A program made the translations under genes and the position numbers. From NCBI RefSeq assembly GCF_000227135.1, contig NC_018259.1:1382619-1446618 (forward strand): a DNA stretch of 64,000 nucleotides. The letters run 5' to 3'. Shown here in pieces: positions 1 through 8,735 of the stretch. Position 1 is the stretch's first letter; each line of letters begins with the position of its first letter. The notes under the pieces are model-generated. The model was not told the origin of the DNA. It searched no databases and saw only the letters and a list, made by a program, of their open reading frames with translations. Origin of the DNA: Leishmania donovani. Its lineage: Eukaryota; Euglenozoa; Kinetoplastea; Trypanosomatida; Trypanosomatidae.

Positions 1-1
1 G

Positions 2-3000
2 GTGCAGTGCTATCTCGAAATCGCGAATCCCGTGTATCCAATGACGAAGGACCTGCCCTTCGTGCTGCCGGGGCTGCTGGAACTGCTGCCGCAGGCGTCC
101 ATGCAGGTAAAGGGAGACATACTCAAGCTCCTTGACCGTGGCGTTGTGCGGCGTCTGCCCGGATCAGCACTGCGCGCGTGCGTGCAGGGGTTACTGACGG
201 CTCTTCTCAGCTGCTTGGAGGAGTCGGAGACGAGCTCCATATACCGAGGTGCCATGGGGCTGCTTGAATATGTGCAGTCAGCCCTCGCTCGCGACGCACC
301 TGCCCCGTCCTTGCCCTCCTCGAGCCAACGAGGCGAGTGGGCGGAGCTGCGGGGTGGTCAGGTGCTAGCAGCGCACATGTGGGTGCTGATCCGTGACGCC
401 TCAGCGCTGCGTTCTCCTGCTCTCAACGTCATGAAGGTCTTCATAGCACAGAGCGGTGGCCTGGCATCCGGCTCTGCCGCCGGCCCCGCTGAAGGGGCTG
501 CAGAAGATGCGGCGGCGGCGGCGTCGACTGCATCGACTCCAACCTCTGCACTGCCGGACTGGGTTGGTGGGGATGCCGCGACGATGGCGTCGGCTCTACT
601 CAACTGCCTGCAGGACACGCAGGAAAAGACCCATCGCTTGGCCCTTGACGTTCTCGTTACGGTGTGCCCACTGACATCGGTGGACTGTGACTCCGCGAAT
701 TTCACACACACTCCCCTGGCAGCGTTCTTCGACGGCAACACGAACAAGCACACGAGTGCCTCTGTGGGCGTTTCACCGCCGCCGTGCTGCGGCAGTGGCG
801 CTATTATTCCTTTTGAGGTGAAGTCCCTCCTCGTGGCGGCGGCTGTGCAGCTGCTTGGCACGCGGTATGGAACGCCGAGTGTAGCGCGGCGCATTTTTCA
901 GTGGCTCACCGTCAACCCTGGCGTCGGCGGCAGCGTCAACGAGAGGCCGGGCATGGACGACGACGACTCGTCCGACGCCGATGGTGGCGAGCACCACCGC
1001 GACGCCCTCAACAGCCGTGCCTCTTCCTCGTGCGTGGCATACGTGCAGGACATCACCTCTTGCGTTGTGTCACGGGGGTTCGACATGGTTGTCGAGCACT
1101 GGTGGACTCGCTGGGTCGGAAAGGTGGGTGATGACACGCCTGCGGAGCAGGCGCCGCCGTACGTGTCAGCCGCGCTCTCTGCTCTGGAACACAGTGCTGC
1201 CCAGGCGATCAGAACGGCGACCGCGCCGCGGCTGGCGAGTGCGTCGTCGGTTGCGGCTGCGTTGGGTGCCCGCGAGGCAAGCAGCAACTTCATAGCATTG
1301 CCGGATGTACCGGTAGGCATATCCGTGCCTTTGGTGTGGGTGCGAGCGCTCCTGGTGCTCTTCCGCTATCGCAGCCGCTCCACACAGGGAGGTGATGGAG
1401 CGCTGCTGATGAGTCCAGTCGCAGGGGACGCTGCGACATATGAGGGCGCCGAGGTGCCCATTGAGACAGGCTGCGGACCGTTCCTCATGCACGTGGCGCC
1501 TCTTCTCCTTCCTTCGCTGAGCCGCCTTATCGCTGGGGTGTCCTCTTTTGTCGGTGGTTCGTCGGGCGGCGTCTTGGCGGGCGCTGCGGCGGAGATGTGG
1601 ACAGCAGAGCTTCACGAACTCTTGCGTGTGCTGCCGTGGGGCTTGCTTGTCGAGCTTGACACGTGCGCTGTGCAGCATGTCGAGGAGCTGCTGCGGCCTG
1701 TGCTACACCCCCTTTGTGCGTCAGGTGTAGAGGAAAGCGACGAGGCCGCTGCGCCTGCAGCACCTTCCGTGTCTGCGCACCTACAGGCAGTCGCGGCTGC
1801 TCGAGCACAGAAGCGCATCGCCGCCCAGACAAACAACCTGTGCACGACGGCCAAGGCGTTGGAATCCGTCTTGGTGGACGCGGCTGCCGAGCAGCCGTCA
1901 CCGGCGCAGGAGTACGTGCGGGCGTCGCTACGGTGGTCGGCGAAGGTCGCGCAGCTTCTGAGTGAGGTGCTGAAAGCTCTGGAGGCGGAGATGCGCGCTG
2001 CCGGCGGCGCGACAGGTGGTGCGACGACGTCGAATGAGTCTCTAGTGTGCCAAAGCCCAATGGTTCAGCTGCTGCTGTCCACTGCTAACGGGCTGCTCCG
2101 CTTGCTTGCGCAGCGCATGCAGCTGATGGAGCCGATGCTGGACAGCGTCCTTGCCGCGGCGAGCGCGACCGGGACGCCGTCGGTGGTGACCGTTGACTTT
2201 TTTTCCGCCTTTGTGAGCGCTGTGGACGCGTGCTTGCTTCGACACATCCGCAGCGCGACTGCCAACGTGACGGTGGCCGCTCTTCACACACCCGAAAGCG
2301 ACGCCAGCGGGGGTGGACACGGCACGGCGGATGGTGCAGCTGCCACGGCTGCGCTCTTCTGCTTCCCGGAGCATGCGTCAGACCTGCAGGAGCTGTTGGC
2401 TCGCATGCACCGCATCACGCTGCGCTTCACGTCCTTTCTGGCCCAGCTGCACCTCCGCTGCCAGCAGCAGGCGGCCTTTGGTGTCCTGTTAGACTCCTCG
2501 CCGGAAAACAGCGCCGGGTCGCGAGAGCGTGACTTTGCAGAGCAGACCACAGTCTGGCTTGAGTCGCTGTGCGATGGCGCCGCCGTGGCTGCTGCCGCGG
2601 GCGCTCATCTCTTCTTCTCTCGCGCGGTACGGCTGCTTCTGGACGCACTGCTGCGTGCACGTGGGTGTTTGCTGCCCGCGGTGGTCTACAGCACGCTGGA
2701 GCTGGTCTGCCCGACTGCGGGCGGCATCGCTGAAGGCGTAGCGTTCACCAACGCCTACCTGCTCGCGCCGGTCGTCCGCTCCCTATGGGAAGGCTGCGCC
2801 GGCGGCGGAGACGAGGCGAGCGGCGCGGTGGACATGTGCAGGACGTCGCTGCTGGCGCTCATCGCTGTTTCGCCGGCGTGCTCGCGGTGCCTCGACACGT
2901 TCCTGCTCGAGACGCCGGCAGACGCCGCCGTGCCCCGCCTCGTCGGCCTGCAACGGGAGCTCGCGGCGCTGCGTGCCCGGCAACGCCGCGGGCAAAGCCG

Positions 3001-6000
3001 ATCCGGCTCCACTCCGCTGCTGGAAACACTAACTGAGCTTCAGGATCCCGGGGTGCTGTTTCTCGGTCTCTTGACAACCCTTGAATGTCTCTTGTGCGTC
3101 CCTAGCGGCATTCTTGCGCACGGTGGCGTGATCGCAGAGCCGACTCGCCAGCTGGCACGTGCGTACGTCAGCCATGCCATTGTGCGCGATCCGTTGAGCA
3201 TTTTGCTGCCTCTGCACTTCTCGTTCCTGTGCCCGCTGGTGACGGAGTCGGCGTGTAACAGTTCCACGAGTGGCGAGTCGAAGCGAAGAGGTAGGATGGT
3301 GGACGCAGCCACCGCCGCTTCATCCCCGCCGCACAGCACCGGCAGCCCGACTCTGTCCACGGTGCCGCTGACGGTGCTGCTGCCCTCCGTCACGGCAGCA
3401 CCGACCGCAGAGATGACAGGCCCTGTACCTCTAGCGAGAACGAAGTGGTTCAAGGACGTCAGCGGCGCTATCACGGTCGGCCACGGCGGCGTGGCGCCGC
3501 GTGGGTATCGCTGCGTAGAGGCAGCAGAGCTGGTGCGCTACTTGCTTGCTCTCCTGCAGCTACCCACCGCGGTGGAGTGGGTGCGACAGTCGATGAATAC
3601 ACCCACCCCAAACTCACTGCGTGTGCTGCTGCGCGCGCTGGAGGACCAGTCGTTTGTGCCGTCCAATGAAGTCGAGGCGACATCTCCGTCGTTGTTACCA
3701 TCGTCGTCAGCGACGGCGCTGGAGTGCGGAGGGGCGACAGACACTCTTTTTTCCGCCACAGCGCTGCTGCTGCTGAGCCTCGCTCGTCACGCGCTCCTTT
3801 CAGTGCATGCTGCGCACATGCGCCGGCAAGACTCGCTGCGCCGCCGACCGTATCTACACTCTCCAGGCGCAAGCCGCTCGTCAAGGTCGTGGTTGCCAAG
3901 GGAGGAGTCGGCAGCCACACTGCAGTGGCGCTGCTCTACGTTGCTTGACGCTGTGACGTGCTTGAACCGGCTCTTGGAGGTGAGTCAAACCGGCCCGCGT
4001 ATGCAGCCGCACCGTACCGCGGTGAACACGTGGCAATTCACCGCGGCTCAACTTCTGCCACTGCTTCGGCTAGCCGTGCAGGCGGATCTGCACGCTGTGC
4101 AAGCTGTCCTACTCGACCACATACGCGGCGTCGTGTTCTACCTCGACGACGTGGGCGGCGTGCCGGCTCGGCACAAGCCGCTATCACACCAGGCTGATGC
4201 GGTCGACGACACTGTCGCATCGCGGCACTGGCTACCGCATGCGTTCCGGCAGTCCGGACTTGCCGCACACAAGGCCAGTCTGTGCTCCACCGACCCAGCT
4301 GCACAGAAGGGTCACAGCACACAAGCGGCTGCGGAGGCGGCAGCGCCCGCGTCTTCCGCGTCAGCTGATGCCGCCCCTGCCTTCAGCCTGCTCCCCAGCA
4401 GCAGCGGCACCGCAGTTCTTGACGACCTCCAACGAGCGCCACCCGCCATTCTGTCGAACAAGTCGCTGTACGCCATCATGGGCGAAGTTGTGGAGCGGGT
4501 GCTGAGTCATTGCGGTGCAGCCGAAAGCCCCGCCAGCGAGGTCGACGCTACTCACGCCGACGCCGACGCCGCCGCCGCCTCGCGGTCTCGACGGGAGGAG
4601 GAAGACACGTTGGCGTTGTGGCTGCACTTCTACAGCGACATCATGCCATACCTCTATCGCGACCTCGTGCCATCTGCGGAGATGGCGGTCGACGTACTTC
4701 TCTGTGCGCTCGAGTTGTCGCCCGGCGCCCGCGCTGGGGACGATGCGGCGCTACCTGCGCACTCTTTTAGCAGCAGCGCATCTGCGCAGGCTATCTGCTA
4801 TGCGACGCTCATCGACGTTGCGCAGTTTCTGTGCAACCTGGCGCGCGTCGCCGATGACGAGAATTACGTGTTGGCCATGCGGAAAAAGGAGTCGATGAGC
4901 TGGATCGCGAGCACGTTCACGCAGGAGGATCCCGTTGCACAGGCAAAGAGGGCAACGCTGTGGGACCGCTCCCCGGTGCTCTCCCCGATACGTGGTGCGC
5001 TGCCCCGACTCGTCACTGCGGCGACCCGCTGCATGCGTGCCTGTGACGCCGCCGCCTCCGAAGCTGGCAAGATAAATCAGTCTGCTGTGTATGCTATGTG
5101 GGCTGCTGACACAGACACAGACGAGGCGCTTGGCTGGGGAGCGGCGACGGCGGCTACAGCAGAGCTGTTGCCGTCGACTGGGTCGGAGACACACCTGCGT
5201 GAGCAAGCCAGGCGCTTGCTCTGCTTGCTGAACCACGCTGCTGGCCCCGAGTTTCTGACGGCTTTTCTGCACGACTGGTGTGCCCAGTATGCCTTGAGTT
5301 CCACGTGGTGGCTGTTCGAGGACAAGCAGCAGCGAGAACGTCGCGTGAGCCTTGAAGCGGCGCGGCACATCGAAACGGAGTGCGCATCCGATGTGGTGGC
5401 GCCAAGGAAGGGCGGCGGCGACACGGGTGTTATCGCGAGCGGCGAGGACGAGTGGGTGGCTGCGTGGAGAATGAAGCGCGAAGCGCAGCAGGCCGCTTGC
5501 CTGCTGCTGGCGGACATCGGAGTATCTGTCAGTGAAGTGACGGCGGCACTTACGCCGCTGCTGCGAACCGCCATTAAGGAGGAGCCGCACGCAGAGCCAC
5601 TTCAGCCTGAGCAAGCTCCTGCTTTCACTGGAAAGGGCGTCAGCGGCGCTGCGGCGTCAGCGCTGGCCCCTCTCGCACCGCGGCCCTCGTCGGCGGCAGA
5701 GATGCTGTTTTTCCTGGATCAAGTGGTAGAGGGACACTGCGCAGAGCGGCAGGGCGGGCTTTCGGATAAAGACGCCGAGGCGGTGCTGGCGGTTGTGGCG
5801 GATGCCGTCTCGCAGTTTTCACCTGACACGCTTGCCTTCTGCTGCCTATTCCACTTGCTGTACTGTGTAGTGGCGTACGCGAAGGACGAAGGGGCCGAAG
5901 GGCTGGGCGGGGCGGAGGTGAGGAAGGCACGCCGCCTCGGAGGGGGAGTCGGAAGACGGCGCCAGCCCAAAGCATTCGGCACCACCACTGCGGCGCCAGC

Positions 6001-7708
6001 CACTGTTTCTGGCGTGTACCGCAATGGCCATTTCTCATTTGCGCTGTGTCGCTTGTTGGAGGGCTTCCGTGTTCAACCCGTCAGTGCACAGTGCACCAGC
6101 TCGCTGCTCTCCCTGCAGCTCCTCTGCCAGACACTGCGTTCGGTTCTGCCATCGTCGCTCGCCATGGTCGACAACGCTGGCCGCGTGGTGGATGCGGCCA
6201 CGCATGTGCTGCAGCGAGCCCTCCTCCCCGTGTTGCGCCACGGCATCGCCTCCGCCTCGGAGGCGGAGATTGTGCTCTGTGCGCCGCTGGTGTGCGCGTC
6301 CCTGCGTGTCTTGCGCGCACTTGTTGCCGGCTTCGCGCCAGATCTCACGTTCGAGCGTCGCGCACAGCGCGACACGGTCTCGCTGCTGTTCTCCGAGCAC
6401 TTCTTCCGCTACAGTCGCAGCTCTCTGCACGAGTGGGCGCTGCTGCTCCGTCAGTGGGGGAGCCTAGATCAGGGTATCCACAGCCTCATATGTGAGCGCA
6501 TGGTGCCGTCGCCAGGGCGGCTGTCGGCGATGATGATGTCGCGCGAGACGGAGGCACTGCTGTGGGAGCGGTCACTACGGACGTTGGGTTTCTACACGTA
6601 CGCCATGCACATCAGCGAGCCACCACCGGCCATGGTTGGCGCTGCGGCAACCACAGGCGGCAGTGTTGGTGCATCGGCTGCCACACCGAGCGTGCCGTTG
6701 GCACGCCACGCAGAGTTTGTGCGTCTTCTTCGCGAGCAGCTCACGTACGCCTTTCAGCACTTTTCGTCTTCCGCCATCCCGACCGTCGCCCAGCTGCAAC
6801 AGAAGGAGGTTTTTCTGCAGCCTGTGCGCGCCGCCCTGTTCGTGTTCCGCGTTGTCCTGCTCTGCAATGTGCGGGAGTCCCTCGTGGCGTCGCTGTGGCC
6901 GATTGTTCTGCCCGAGCTGTTCCGTGTTCTTTCCATTCAGCTCACTGAGAAGGGCCCCAACACCGGCAAAGGCGCCGGATCGCTGTCTCAGCCGTCCTCT
7001 GCCGACGTTGGTGTGCTGCGCGAGATCGCGGCAACGCAGATGGAGGCGCTGAAGGTATTGGATATGGATTACACGTTGTACCCCGCACACGCATTCGCTT
7101 TCCGCTGGCTGTTCACGGACGACACGGCGCTGGAGAGCCTCGCAGCAATGCAGGCGAGAGGGACTGCAGGGCTGCAGGGCGGCTTGCCGTGCTCGAACGT
7201 TGCCACCCGCCAACCGGCGGTGAGCCATCTGGAGGTGCTGCGCCTCCTGCAGACATCGCCGCAGACCGTGGCGGAGCACCTCGACGCCGCCACCGTCGTG
7301 AACGCCGTGCACGAGCCCCGCGTATCAGCCGCTGCATCACACCGCGACTTCTGCTTGGCTGCCCCCCTATCCTCTATCCCCCGCACATGGCCCACGCTCC
7401 CGCGCCCGTCTGCTGCGGACACAGGACTGCGACGCCCCTTGTACAACATCCCATCCATACATTATCAGCGCCTTGATGGCGTTTACCGCGCCGCTCAGGC
7501 GTTCACGTTGCTTCTGCAGAGACTGAACATGCATACTCCACACACATCGGAGGCGGCGCGATCGGGGCAGCAAAACGCGGCGACTCTCGCGAGCTTGTGC
7601 GTCGCCGTGAGTGCGGCCGTTGGCACGCACAACGAAGTGGACATGGCGTACATTTACGACTTGCTGGAAGCCGATATGACCAGCACTGATCCAGACACGA
7701 TGCTGTAG
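2..7708 (+). CDS. DOP1: Dopey/DOP1-family protein, 5' end cut by window
   Basis: Very large protein, 2568 residues visible, open from the first base. The first in-frame codon is GTG inside the gene, so the true start lies outside the window. The first ~310 residues follow the order of the Dopey N-terminal domain: a hydrophobic 'LPFVLPGLLELL' segment, 'GLLTALLSCLEESE..IY' (family: GLLPGLEEGSEIY), 'ALLNCLQDTQEKTHRLALDVL' (family: ALEDSDVLVQR..LDLL) and a 'VARRIFQWL' segment. Near the C-terminus (about residues 2297-2375) 'SLWPIVLPELF' and 'ALKVLDMDYTLYP..FAFRWLFTDD' resemble the conserved Dopey C-terminal LWP..TEL and KLLD..W.FI blocks. The middle is helical and Ala/Leu-rich with low-complexity inserts. 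In yeast and animals DOP1 pairs with MON2 on Golgi/endosome membranes in vesicle traffic. Function here is inferred from family; no search was run. Confidence 0.8.
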   Translation: MQCYLEIANPVYPMTKDLPFVLPGLLELLPQASMQVKGDILKLLDRGVVRRLPGSALRACVQGLLTALLSCLEESETSSIYRGAMGLLEYVQSALARDAPAPSLPSSSQRGEWAELRGGQVLAAHMWVLIRDASALRSPALNVMKVFIAQSGGLASGSAAGPAEGAAEDAAAAASTASTPTSALPDWVGGDAATMASALLNCLQDTQEKTHRLALDVLVTVCPLTSVDCDSANFTHTPLAAFFDGNTNKHTSASVGVSPPPCCGSGAIIPFEVKSLLVAAAVQLLGTRYGTPSVARRIFQWLTVNPGVGGSVNERPGMDDDDSSDADGGEHHRDALNSRASSSCVAYVQDITSCVVSRGFDMVVEHWWTRWVGKVGDDTPAEQAPPYVSAALSALEHSAAQAIRTATAPRLASASSVAAALGAREASSNFIALPDVPVGISVPLVWVRALLVLFRYRSRSTQGGDGALLMSPVAGDAATYEGAEVPIETGCGPFLMHVAPLLLPSLSRLIAGVSSFVGGSSGGVLAGAAAEMWTAELHELLRVLPWGLLVELDTCAVQHVEELLRPVLHPLCASGVEESDEAAAPAAPSVSAHLQAVAAARAQKRIAAQTNNLCTTAKALESVLVDAAAEQPSPAQEYVRASLRWSAKVAQLLSEVLKALEAEMRAAGGATGGATTSNESLVCQSPMVQLLLSTANGLLRLLAQRMQLMEPMLDSVLAAASATGTPSVVTVDFFSAFVSAVDACLLRHIRSATANVTVAALHTPESDASGGGHGTADGAAATAALFCFPEHASDLQELLARMHRITLRFTSFLAQLHLRCQQQAAFGVLLDSSPENSAGSRERDFAEQTTVWLESLCDGAAVAAAAGAHLFFSRAVRLLLDALLRARGCLLPAVVYSTLELVCPTAGGIAEGVAFTNAYLLAPVVRSLWEGCAGGGDEASGAVDMCRTSLLALIAVSPACSRCLDTFLLETPADAAVPRLVGLQRELAALRARQRRGQSRSGSTPLLETLTELQDPGVLFLGLLTTLECLLCVPSGILAHGGVIAEPTRQLARAYVSHAIVRDPLSILLPLHFSFLCPLVTESACNSSTSGESKRRGRMVDAATAASSPPHSTGSPTLSTVPLTVLLPSVTAAPTAEMTGPVPLARTKWFKDVSGAITVGHGGVAPRGYRCVEAAELVRYLLALLQLPTAVEWVRQSMNTPTPNSLRVLLRALEDQSFVPSNEVEATSPSLLPSSSATALECGGATDTLFSATALLLLSLARHALLSVHAAHMRRQDSLRRRPYLHSPGASRSSRSWLPREESAATLQWRCSTLLDAVTCLNRLLEVSQTGPRMQPHRTAVNTWQFTAAQLLPLLRLAVQADLHAVQAVLLDHIRGVVFYLDDVGGVPARHKPLSHQADAVDDTVASRHWLPHAFRQSGLAAHKASLCSTDPAAQKGHSTQAAAEAAAPASSASADAAPAFSLLPSSSGTAVLDDLQRAPPAILSNKSLYAIMGEVVERVLSHCGAAESPASEVDATHADADAAAASRSRREEEDTLALWLHFYSDIMPYLYRDLVPSAEMAVDVLLCALELSPGARAGDDAALPAHSFSSSASAQAICYATLIDVAQFLCNLARVADDENYVLAMRKKESMSWIASTFTQEDPVAQAKRATLWDRSPVLSPIRGALPRLVTAATRCMRACDAAASEAGKINQSAVYAMWAADTDTDEALGWGAATAATAELLPSTGSETHLREQARRLLCLLNHAAGPEFLTAFLHDWCAQYALSSTWWLFEDKQQRERRVSLEAARHIETECASDVVAPRKGGGDTGVIASGEDEWVAAWRMKREAQQAACLLLADIGVSVSEVTAALTPLLRTAIKEEPHAEPLQPEQAPAFTGKGVSGAAASALAPLAPRPSSAAEMLFFLDQVVEGHCAERQGGLSDKDAEAVLAVVADAVSQFSPDTLAFCCLFHLLYCVVAYAKDEGAEGLGGAEVRKARRLGGGVGRRRQPKAFGTTTAAPATVSGVYRNGHFSFALCRLLEGFRVQPVSAQCTSSLLSLQLLCQTLRSVLPSSLAMVDNAGRVVDAATHVLQRALLPVLRHGIASASEAEIVLCAPLVCASLRVLRALVAGFAPDLTFERRAQRDTVSLLFSEHFFRYSRSSLHEWALLLRQWGSLDQGIHSLICERMVPSPGRLSAMMMSRETEALLWERSLRTLGFYTYAMHISEPPPAMVGAAATTGGSVGASAATPSVPLARHAEFVRLLREQLTYAFQHFSSSAIPTVAQLQQKEVFLQPVRAALFVFRVVLLCNVRESLVASLWPIVLPELFRVLSIQLTEKGPNTGKGAGSLSQPSSADVGVLREIAATQMEALKVLDMDYTLYPAHAFAFRWLFTDDTALESLAAMQARGTAGLQGGLPCSNVATRQPAVSHLEVLRLLQTSPQTVAEHLDAATVVNAVHEPRVSAAASHRDFCLAAPLSSIPRTWPTLPRPSAADTGLRRPLYNIPSIHYQRLDGVYRAAQAFTLLLQRLNMHTPHTSEAARSGQQNAATLASLCVAVSAAVGTHNEVDMAYIYDLLEADMTSTDPDTML

Positions 7709-8735
7709 AGCTTGGCCATAGAACTCTTGGTCATGCTTTAGGTGTTGGCCTCACAGCATGTGTTGGATCTGCATTGAAGGTGTGTCCCGCGGAGGGGGAG
7801 GGGCGGGCGGAAGGTGGGCCCTCCCTTTCTTTTTACTCGCTCGCCACCTGTAGACGACAGTCTGATGCAGCCGCCACTGCTACAAGTAATTCTACTTTCT
7901 TTTCTTTTTATTTCTTGGTTGCGCTCATTCACCACTGCCGCGCGTTACGCGAGGACGTGCATGCCCAAGTACGCGTGCCCGCGTTTCAGAGGCGAAGCGG
8001 CCTTCTGCCCCCTCCACACACTCCGTGTGTGTGTGTGCGTGTGTGTACTCCTCTGGGATGCCCGTGCTACAAGGAGGAGGATGTAAGAGACAGAGAGAGG
8101 CGCACATGTGCCTCACGCTTGGCTTTCGTGCTGTTGATGCCTCCTTTCTGTGGACTGTTGCTGCCACGACCTTGTGCTGGCTCCTCTCCCTTTTTCTCCA
8201 CAACTCTTGTCGTCTTCGCTCGTTCTTTACGTTGATGTCGTCCAATTATGGGTTGCGCGTCGGCGTGTGCGTGCGCACGAAATGCCCGCTGCACACGGGG
8301 GCCCCCTCACCGTTCGCGTGCCGCCGTGCCCCCGCGTGCAATGATGGAGCTCATTTTTTGCCCTCCTCTTACCTTTTGGGTCCCGCCTTAAGTGACTCCC
8401 AACGACACCAAAGTTGGCGTTGGCGAGCGAGTAGGAAAGCGCGCACGCGCTTCATCAGTAGAACGCCAGGGAAGGGACTGCGGCGCGAGATCGGTACGCG
8501 TGCCCGAAAAAAAAAATCAGACCAACACAGGGGGCGTGCTGCGACTGCAACAGCTCCGCGCCTCTCTTCCTTTCTCTTTGTTGCACGCAGACACCACCAC
8601 GAACCAACGTGCAAACGAAGTAGGCACACCTACAGGTACGTGGAAGGAGCAGCGGAAGCGAGCGACGCTACTCGATCCCTGCCTGCATACTTAGTCTCTC
8701 TGTCTCGTCCTAAGAGGGGGAGGGGTAGCACAGGA
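7709..8735 (+). other. intergenic region between DOP1 and transporter-like gene
   Basis: About 1 kb with no convincing gene. It holds a (TG)n-rich stretch near 8026-8048, an A-run near 8508-8517, and a candidate spliced-leader acceptor at 8589-8590. Reading frames open here but lack a credible start or conserved-looking protein. Confidence 0.6.
8561..8590 (+). promoter_or_regulatory. predicted trans-splice acceptor for 8736 gene
   Basis: A CT-rich tract runs into GCACGCAG, the first AG after the tract, 146 nt before the chosen ATG. Polypyrimidine plus AG is the trypanosomatid acceptor pattern. Confidence 0.6.

Noticed and set aside
4751..5614. Long antisense frame (287 codons) inside the DOP1 gene
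   Set aside because: Shadow of the GC-rich coding strand; Arg-rich, without motifs, and opposite to the direction of every other gene.
8025..8735. N-terminal extension of the transporter-like gene
   Set aside because: Begins at a non-ATG codon, is low-complexity and lies largely before the predicted acceptor at 8589-8590.
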